A stretch of 64,000 nt of DNA, from contig JADKJC010000001.1 in assembly GCA_016722465.1 (NCBI GenBank), forward strand, positions 1,488,001 through 1,552,000, in the 5' to 3' direction. This stretch comes from Chitinophagaceae bacterium (GTDB lineage Bacteria; Bacteroidota; Bacteroidia; Chitinophagales; Chitinophagaceae). The notes beneath the pieces were generated by a model that saw only the letters and a program-made list of their open reading frames with translations, was not told where the DNA came from and did no database searches. The translations under genes were made by a program, and so were the position numbers. Below, one piece after another: positions 56,685-64,000 of the stretch (position 1 is the stretch's first letter; each line of letters begins with the position of its first letter).

Positions 56685-59600
56685 CTACAAGATAATTATA
56701 AACACTGAACCCTCGCCTTCTTTCGTTTCTACTTTCAGCTCGCCGCCATGTGCTTTTACAATGTCATAACTCAAACTCAATCCTAAACCAGTTCCCTGTC
56801 CTGTTGGTTTTGTTGTAAAGAAGGGCTGAAATATCTTATCCAGTACTTTTTGTGGGATGCCATTACCATTATCCTTTACAGAAATGAAAACCTTATCCCC
56901 CAGTTTTTTTGTACTAACAGTTACTGTGGGTATATATCCTTCTTGTGCGGCTGAGCCTGGCGAAGCCTTCTTCTTTTCATCCACCACGTAAAAAGCATTG
57001 GTAATTAAATTCAGTATAACCCTGCCCATATCCTGCGGAATGATATTGATGTTGCCAATCGTTTCATCATAATCTGTTTTTAACGTTGCGTTGAATGATT
57101 TATCTTTTGCCCTCAACCCATGATAAGCCAGGCGCAAATATTCATCGGTTAATGTGTTGATATTAACCGGTTCCTTTTGCCCGCTGCTGCTTCTTGAGTG
57201 TTGTAACATGCCCTTTACAATACCATCGGCTCTTTTACCATGATGAATGATTTTTTCTTCATTATCGGTAACATCTTTTGCAATGGCTTTTACTTCATCA
57301 TAGTCTTCTTTTTCAATGGCTTCATTCATCTCGGCCAGCAATTCTTTGTTTAACTCGCTAAAGTTGTTGACAAAGTTCAATGGGTTTTGAATTTCGTGTG
57401 CAATACCAGCGGTGAGTTCACCAAGGCTGGCCATTTTTTCAGACTGGATCAATTGGGATTGGGTAGACCTCAGCTCCTCAATGGATTGTTTCAACTGTTC
57501 GGTACGGTATGACACTTTTTCTTCCAGTACCCGGTTTTCTTTTTTTAATTTAATAGAGCGGTAGTATGCGAAGGACCAGGCAAATGCCCCCAATGCAGCA
57601 GCATACAGCAGGTAAGCCCACCATGTTTGCCACCAGGGTGGGCGGATGGTAAAAGAAAGTGCTGCCGGGCTGCTCCAGGTACCATTAAAACCCCTGGTGC
57701 ATACCCGGAATGTATAACTGCCGGGGGCAAGGTTAAAATAACTTTTTGAGCCTGGCCTGTCAGTTACCCCGCTCCAGTTTTTTTCTGCGCCTTCCAGTAT
57801 ATAGGAATAAACTATTTTGTCTCTTCCCTTAATATCATTATTGGCAAACGAAAAACTGAGGGAGTTTTGATTGTATGGAAGTGATAGTCCGGCAGGAAGT
57901 TTAAAAAGCGCCGTTGTGCTGTCCCACCTGATATCATTATTCAATGTGTATCCCGAATCTTTGGGTAGCGAATGAGACAAATAATAGCTGGATTTGTTTT
58001 GATTCCATATAGTGTCCCCGGTTTTTATCTGCCCGCCCAGTTCTTTATATGAAAAAAAGGAAGGTGTTACATCCATGATGCTGATGCCAGAAATACTTAC
58101 AACAGGTACAGCGCTGTCTTTAACCACCGGTTGTGTTACAACGGTAAGTACCGGTGTAATGCCCCACCACAACTGCCCGTTTTTAGTGGCTTCTCCTGCA
58201 TTCTGGTTGTAATCATTAAAAGGAAAGCCTTGCTTTTTACCATAGTTTACAAAATGCCATTTGCTTTTTTTACCTGCTGTGCTATCTGTTTTCGTTATGA
58301 AGATCATTCCATCAGCCGAACCGGCATACATGCCTTCTTTGCCTTCCAGCAGGTCATAAATTGCATCGGGAACCAGCCCTTCTTTTGCAGTAAGGTTTGT
58401 AAGTGTATTCTTTCTAACATCTACGATCGAAATGCCTTTTTGGGTAGCCACCCACACTTCATTATTTTTACCTGCTACAATTTTCATTACGGCATTATTG
58501 CATAGCCCTTCGTTTTTCCTTAAATATTTTGCGGTATTGTTTACGGGGTTGATGATGGCTACACCGCTGTCTGTACCAGCCCAGATATTGCCGGATGGAT
58601 CTGTTGTTACAGCCCAGATCAAATCAGATGGAAGCCCGGACGAACGGTTATACTGCTTTACTGTATGATTATGCAAATCCAATTGTATCAAACCATTTAT
58701 TCCCCCCATCCATAAACGGTTTTGTTGATCTTTTGTACAGTTCAAAAGGTTTAAGCTGTTCAGATAGCCTGATGAATAATTGGTTATTGTATTTAACCGG
58801 CGGTCTATTAACCGGAAACCTGTTTGCGTAATAGCAATGATCGTATCATCATTGTATTCCATCATTCTTGAAACCCTGCTTCCGCCAGCACCCAGTTCTT
58901 TACTTAATAACCGGGTTTCATTTTTAAATGGATTATAAATGTTGATGCCTTTGTAAGTACCCACCCACACATTTCCATCCCTGGCCTCCATTACTCCCCA
59001 CACATTGTTGTCCGGCAATCCACTTTTACTGTCTAAGTGCTCCGGCAAAGGGCCTTCGGGATCAATTATTAAAGCGCCTTTATCCAGGCTGCCAATCCAT
59101 ATATTGCCATGGGCATCCGTTAATGAAGTACCCTTTAGCTGTTGTGCCATCAGAAATTAGCATGCATAATTTTAAATGCAGTACGCTCTTTATTAAAAAC
59201 ATAGATCGTATCCTTCTCTATTGCCCAAACCTTCCCCTTCCTGTCTTCTGCAAGTTCGGCTCCAAAAACTGTAAACCCGTTAGAAGCATTGAGGGTGCTG
59301 ATGGTTTTATTTTTAAGCGAAATGATATTTATTTCTCTTGCAAAAGAACCAATCCACATATCTCCCTTACTGTCTTCAAATAACTTAAATGTTGTTTTGA
59401 TATCCAGCCCTTCTTTCTGTGACAATCTTTTTATTTTTTTCCGGTCGGAACTGATGATGCTTATACTTTGGTTGTTGCCCATCCAGATATGATGGTTTTT
59501 ATCTTCTTTTACCTGGAAACAATAATAGGGATTGTATATCTTTTTTATGGTTTGCTTTTCGGCATTGATTATATAGATCGCATTCTGATTATTTTCAAAA

Positions 59601-60378
59601 CCTGTCACCCACATATTGCCGTCATAACTATGGGTAATATCTAAGGCAACCATTTGAGAATTATCATGAAGCAGTAACCCTTTGTTGATATCAATGATAT
59701 GAATACCATCGCCGGCTGTTGTCATCCATATCCTTCCGTCACCGGCTGTTGTCATACTTGTAATTGGATAATCGCTTCCCTGTGGTGCTTTATTTGTAAT
59801 GGAATATACATGCAGCAGCTCGCCTGTATACCTGCACAAACCTTTGTTGGTGGCCAGCCAAACCATGCCCTGTTCATCCAGCAGGGAAGCAGTAATGGCA
59901 GTACCGGGTAAGCCTTCCTCTTCGCTAAACTGTAAAATACCTGACGTGGTGTTGGACATTAGCTTGGGTATTCCAGCCTTTGTAATTACGGGTTTGGGCA
60001 ATATTGATTGCTGCAGTTTGAACGGCCTTGAAGGAATGGTATCAAAGTTTACGGCGCTGTCGGGGATATGATCCCAGTCTAGTTTTCGTGATTGTATGGG
60101 GTTTTTAAACGGCTTGAAATCATTGACAGCAAAAGGAATTACCGGCAGTTTGCCCAAATCCAGCGAAACTGTTTGGGAAGGTTTAATGCTATCGGGGCTG
60201 ATCTCTTTCCACTGCAGTGGTTTCGGTTGGCTCAACACAAGTGCTTTGCTAATGGGCTGTACATCGCCGGCTGCATCACCAGGAAATGGCGTATATTTTT
60301 TGTGTTGCAGGAAATAAATGATAGCAGGGCAATGGCTGCAGTGATGCAGTTTCGGTTGAAGGCAATTGATTTCTCCAT
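56685..60378 (-). CDS. Propeller/Y_Y_Y membrane histidine kinase, lipoprotein-type start, frameshifted
   Basis: About 1230 residues once two one-base losses are repaired (run 60296-60301; 59154-59156). It starts MEKSIAFNRNCITAAIALL with SFISC, a lipobox. Next come two-sided Reg_prop propeller repeats (GNIWIGS, GNVWVGT, NRLWMGG, GNIWAGT), a Y_Y_Y domain (YILEGAEKNWSGV; LAPGSYTFRVCTRG), one helix (WWAYLLYAAALGAFAWSFAYY), a coiled coil, HisKA (GIAHEIQNPLNF) and the ATPase (DNGNGIPQ; TGQGTGLGLSLSYD). A periplasmic sugar- or metabolite-sensing kinase is implied. A membrane helix after a lipid anchor is odd; the Cys may not be processed. As written, the pieces are 60238-59150 and 59150-56685. Confidence 0.85.
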
Positions 60379-60400
60379 GAATAAATGTAATAGTTTTAAC

Positions 60401-60523
60401 TTAAAAGGGGAGCAGGATTATAAACTCAGTTCCTTTGTTTTCTTCTGTGTGCACTTTTATTTCACCGCCATGTGCTTTTACAATACATAGCTGGCCCGTT
60501 AGTTTGGTATTAAAGAAGAATTG
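60401..60523 (-). pseudogene. 3' remnant of a histidine kinase ATPase domain
   Basis: On the minus strand this stretch reads FFNTKLTGQ, then directly LCIVKAHGGEIKVHTEENKGTEFIILLPF and a stop. It matches the end of the two kinases that follow (FFTTKPTGQ...; IVKAHGGELKVETKEGEG), with about 11 residues (GTGLGLSLSYD) missing. It is the last piece of a third kinase of the same type, between the fusion gene and the propeller kinase. Confidence 0.7.
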
Positions 60524-60570
60524 AAATTATTTCCGTATCCACCGATGAGAGTATAGCATATTTTATAATA

Positions 60571-63036
60571 CTATTTCACTACTCCCAAATACCTATCATA
60601 CCACTGCAGTGTTTCTTTCACAAATTCCGTTCTTGGCACCAGGTGCCCTGCATCGAAAATGATAATCTTCTTATCCTCTTTTGGGGTGCCTAAAAAAATT
60701 AAACATGGGCATCTGTGATGTTTCCACCGGGAAAAACATATCATGCTTTCCATTCAGCATCAGCACGGGTTGTATAACCCTTGGCAAATAATTCAGCTGG
60801 TCTGCTTCGGGCAATGCTTTATTCATTTCCATACCGCCTACATTCAACACAATTACTTTCAGCCTTTTTTCTATTGCCGGCATTATGCCCCCCATAAATC
60901 CACCCCAGCTCCAGCCGAGGTAACCAATCTTATCAGCCTGTATATCTTTTCTTGTTTCTAAATAATCAATGCTTCTGCCAATATCCTTTCGCCACATGAT
61001 CACATGGTCTTTATAAAATACCGTTGGTTCCTGCAAGTCGCTTTTTAGTTCGTCATGCCGTTCAAATGTGCCTTTATAGATGGGGCGTATCAATGCACGG
61101 CCACTTTTTAATATAAAATCAACCCTTGTATTGATGGATAAAGGATCGTACACTTTTGAATAAATATCGCCGGAGCCGGGAAAAAATACGACTGTTTGGT
61201 AGGGTGGCTTAAATCCCTTCGGAAGATAGAGCCATGCCTGCATTTTTTCATTATTGTAGCCAGCATCAAAGGTTATTTTTTCAACGGTCCATGATTCGTT
61301 CTCCACCCTTGTTTCAATCTTTTCATTCAACGCTGTTTTATCATATAAAAACTGCTGCCGGAAAATATCGAAGGTTTTATCATCCACCGGTTTTTCCTTT
61401 TTATAATCACGGAAAGCCATTTGCACCGGTTTCATCAATTGTGCCATCGCTGTATCTCCGGGCAATTCTTTTTATACAACGGAAGCCATTACTGATACTT
61501 CTGTCCATAGCCGGCTGCAGGTAGCTGTCGTTGAACGCATAACTGGGATCGTTCCACCCTCCACCTAAAATATAATGGGCCTGTTTGCTTTCATCGCTAT
61601 TGCTGCACCATTCCCTCGCATTGCCTGCTATATCATAAACACCAAATGAACTGTAGCCAGCATTGCTACCCACGGCTGTTGTGCCTTTGCCGTTAAAATT
61701 GCTGAGCGCAACAATAAATTGTGTTCGGGATGTTTCTGCCACTACACTCCAGTGAAAAATCCTGTTTTGTCGGTAAATAAAGCCAGTGCTGCATCCAATG
61801 CAATTTCTTTCCCATTTTGGTAGATGACATTGTTCCAGAATTTTTTATTGCTGTAACCGCCGGCATCCATGAAGGCTTTGTAGGCTTTGTTACTCACTTC
61901 ATATTTATCTATTAAAAAAGAAGGCACATCCCTGTTGCCATTGCTTTCGAGCCCAACGATATACATGAGCGTTTTTTTGGCCGGGATGCGTACCATGTTA
62001 GCGGGAAGGCTGCCTTCCTTGTCTAAAATCAGGCTGGAAGAATCTTTCCAAAGTTTCAGGAAGCTGCCGTGCCTGCATATTCAATTGTTTGGTAACCCTT
62101 CTTTCTTATCTCCATCCGGAGATAAGGGCGAAACCTTACATCTTTTAAAGGTGTGGTACCCGCAAGCCGCCATTCGCTGCCGGGTTTGTCATAATCTTTC
62201 CACCATAGTTCTGCACCTGCCGGTGTTGTTATCATGGAAAGTTTGGCGGATAATGCCGGCCATAATTTAATCAGCACTGAATCTTTTGGTAAATATTTTT
62301 CTGCTTCCAGTGCCATGTCGAATGCTTCTGTGGGTGGTTGGAAATTATCGTTTACCAGTTTTTGTATGGCAGGCAGCAAATCATTTTTGGCATGTTGTTT
62401 TTTCATCCATGGGCTAATGAGCAAAAACCACGAAAGCGTTAGCGCAATTATTGCTGCTGCAATTTTTGCTAAGGTTATCACTTTGCTCTTTTGCGATTTT
62501 CTTTCTTTATACTTTTCGCCCTTGCCTTCTAATTTAATATTGTGCGGCACTACCAATCCTGCATTGCTGATGGCAAAAATCTCTACAGGCTCCTTTACAT
62601 TTTTTAATAAATATTTTCCGAGGGAACTTGTTTGCAGGTCGTTCTGGTTCTTGATGTCGTCATACACTTTTGCTGAAATAAAAATACTGCCCGGCACGGC
62701 CATTGATTCAAGCCTTGAGGCAATGTTTACCCCATCGCCAAAAACACGGTATCTGCCTGGTGTATCCCGATACGCATCGGTACTTTGGGGTGTTGCTGCA
62801 TTTCAATCTGCAATGCCAATGCTGCCCTCACATGCTGCAGCGCTGTCAAAACTGCAAAGAGCACCGTCGCCGCTGAATTTTATTAGCTTCCCATTGTGAA
62901 GGCTTATTTCAATATCCAGCTTTTGTTTCATTTTGTCACGAAGCTGCATAGCAAGTTTTTCATCCTCCTGCATTAAAGCTGTGTAGCCAACGATGTCGGC
63001 AAACATAATGGCAGCGAGTTGGCGTATTTGAGACAT
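60571..63036 (-). pseudogene. Nucleotide cyclase - PEGA - FGE-like - alpha/beta-hydrolase fusion, multiply frameshifted
   Basis: Pieces in several frames read in order as one protein of over 800 residues. 63036-62800: class III cyclase start, FADIVGYTALM and KLIKFSGDGALCSF. 62800-62700: AALALQIEMQ, then FFGDGVNIASRLES. One membrane helix, AAAIIALTLSWFLLISPW. A PEGA-like domain, TPAGAELWWKDYD. 61996-61400: FGE/SUMF1-like domain with DKYEVSNKAYKAFMDAGGY, IAGNAREWC, GGGWNDPSYAF. 61465-60571: hydrolase with GWSWGG nucleophile Ser, NGKHDMFFP Asp and DAGHLVP His. Breaks lie near 62840, 62742, 62067, 61742, 61470 and 60695. Five are one- or two-base events; that at 61742 looks larger. The role may be cyclic-nucleotide signalling tied to an envelope enzyme. 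Confidence 0.72.
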
Positions 63037-63218
63037 ATCGGCTGTTAGGTTTGGTAATTGGAATTGCTTAATTGGTAAGATATAAAGAAACCCTCACTAT
63101 AGCATTAAAAACAGCATCGACTTGATTTGGCCTTTGGGTACGGGCCTGTTTACACGAAAAATACAGGCAGGTCTGAGTTGTTTATAAGGAGCAGAAAAAT
63201 TAGTTGTAATATAGGTAA

Positions 63219-64000
63219 TTACCCAATGGTTTTTTCAGCAGCACCAAGATCGAGTTCGTTTTCCCATTTGGCTACTACAATTGTTGCCACCGCATTTCCA
63301 ATGATATTGGTCAATGCTCTTCCTTCACTCATAAAACGGTCGATCCCTAAAATCAAAGCAATGGCAGCAACGGGAATATGACCCACAGTAGGCAATGTTG
63401 CAGCAAGTGTAATAAATCCGCTTCCGGTAACTCCAGCGGCTCCTTTGGATGTAATCAACAATACAAGCAGCAATGAAACCTGGTGGGAAATATCCAATGG
63501 GGTATTGGTAGCCTGGGCCAGGAAAACAGCGGCCATGGTTAAATAGATGGAAGTACCATCAAGGTTAAATGAATACCCTGCAGGGATTACGAGGCCGGTC
63601 ACAGACTCAGAACAGCCTGCATTCTCTAATTTTTTAATAAGGGTGGGGAGGGCAGATTCTGAAGAGGAAGTGCCAAGCACAATTAATAATTCTTCTTTAA
63701 TATACCTGATCAGGCGGAAGATATTAAAACCGGCCAATTTCAATATTCCTCCCAATATAATTATTACAAATAGTATACAGGTAACATAAAATGCGATCAT
63801 GAGCTGACTAAGAGGCAAGCGATTCCAGTCCGTACTTGCCGATCGTAAATGCCATCGCACCAAAAGCACCAACCGGCGCCAGCTTCATGATGAAACCGAT
63901 CATAGTAAAAAGAGCATCTTCCAGAGATTGAATGCCTTTTAAAAGTGGGGTAGCTTTTTCCTTTATTTTAGATAGTGTGAACCCGAGTAAAACAGAAAAC
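63219..64000 (-). CDS. dctA: C4-dicarboxylate/proton symporter DctA, 3' part
   Basis: The gene enters from beyond 64000. The C-terminal half is unmistakable: [56 protein letters not shown] and [23 protein letters not shown] end, the DctA/GltP fold. It imports succinate, fumarate or malate with protons or sodium. One break at about 63817-63823 shifts the frame; upstream sequence ([30 protein letters not shown]) fits the same protein, so it is one gene. The open piece is 63872-63219. Single unit at the window edge. Confidence 0.85.

Noticed and set aside
1..64000. CRISPR array, phage or plasmid genes
   Set aside because: No regularly spaced repeats, integrase, structural phage genes or replication initiator were found.

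Overview
The window reads as a chromosomal segment of a Bacteroidota bacterium, most likely Chitinophagaceae. The grounds are lineage-typical promoter boxes (TAnnTTTG) ahead of many genes, LytTR and propeller/Y_Y_Y sensor systems, DUF3857 proteins, a long-form Bacteroidota PurF and secreted proteins with short 'AQ' signal-peptide ends. No plasmid, phage, rRNA or CRISPR signature was seen. The family assignment is inference.

Layout. 0-6.5 kb: 3' part of a LytS-type sensor kinase with its LytTR regulator, ComB, and a large SWIM/SNF2 helicase. 6.6-12 kb: DUF1569 protein, broken universal stress protein, methionine aminotransferase, transglutaminase-like membrane protein, mannose-1-phosphate guanylyltransferase. 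12-16 kb: RecQ, an alcohol dehydrogenase, a MITE-like element and tRNA-Phe. 16.2-19.3 kb: a minus-strand set of response regulator, sensor kinase, multi-pass membrane protein and secreted protein. 19.5-22.6 kb: membrane protein, astacin-like metalloprotease and a secreted barrel-like protein. 22.8-24.5 kb: 3' remnant of an MmeI-type restriction-modification enzyme and a metallophosphatase. 24.7-32 kb: tRNA(CAU), outer-membrane protein, PurF, SixA-like phosphatase, EamA transporter, glycosyltransferase, a tiny lipoprotein and an aminotransferase. 32.2-36.5 kb: a catalytic and a degenerate DUF3857/transglutaminase paralog in tandem. 36.5-42.5 kb: MsrB, Adk, a nonsense-truncated DUF1569 protein, a decayed Doc toxin gene, PaaZ, an enoyl-CoA hydratase and an AlkA-like glycosylase. 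42.5-47.2 kb: a membrane coiled-coil protein, a secreted actin-fold (Ppx/GppA-like) protein and a four-gene DoxX/DUF2071/methyltransferase/membrane cluster. 47.4-53.8 kb: secreted M12B-like protease, GH88 hydrolase and penicillin-acylase-family enzyme. 53.9-63.0 kb: a minus-strand signalling block. The window ends in dctA.

The most unusual block is 53.9-63.0 kb. Read in transcription order it holds a membrane protein joining a class III nucleotide cyclase to PEGA, formylglycine-enzyme-like and alpha/beta-hydrolase domains. After it come a remnant kinase 3' end, a propeller/Y_Y_Y histidine kinase, a second kinase with nearly the same catalytic core, a lone receiver, and a receiver-cyclase fusion. 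This looks like a phosphorelay joined to cyclic-nucleotide synthesis at two points.

A second theme is damage. Roughly fifteen genes carry one-base lesions, mostly in homopolymers, and the conserved protein resumes in another frame. Either the assembly has homopolymer errors or this genome is losing accessory genes. Genes described below as joined across frames depend on that reading. Three losses are too large for base-calling error: the Doc gene, the MmeI-type fragment and the kinase remnant.
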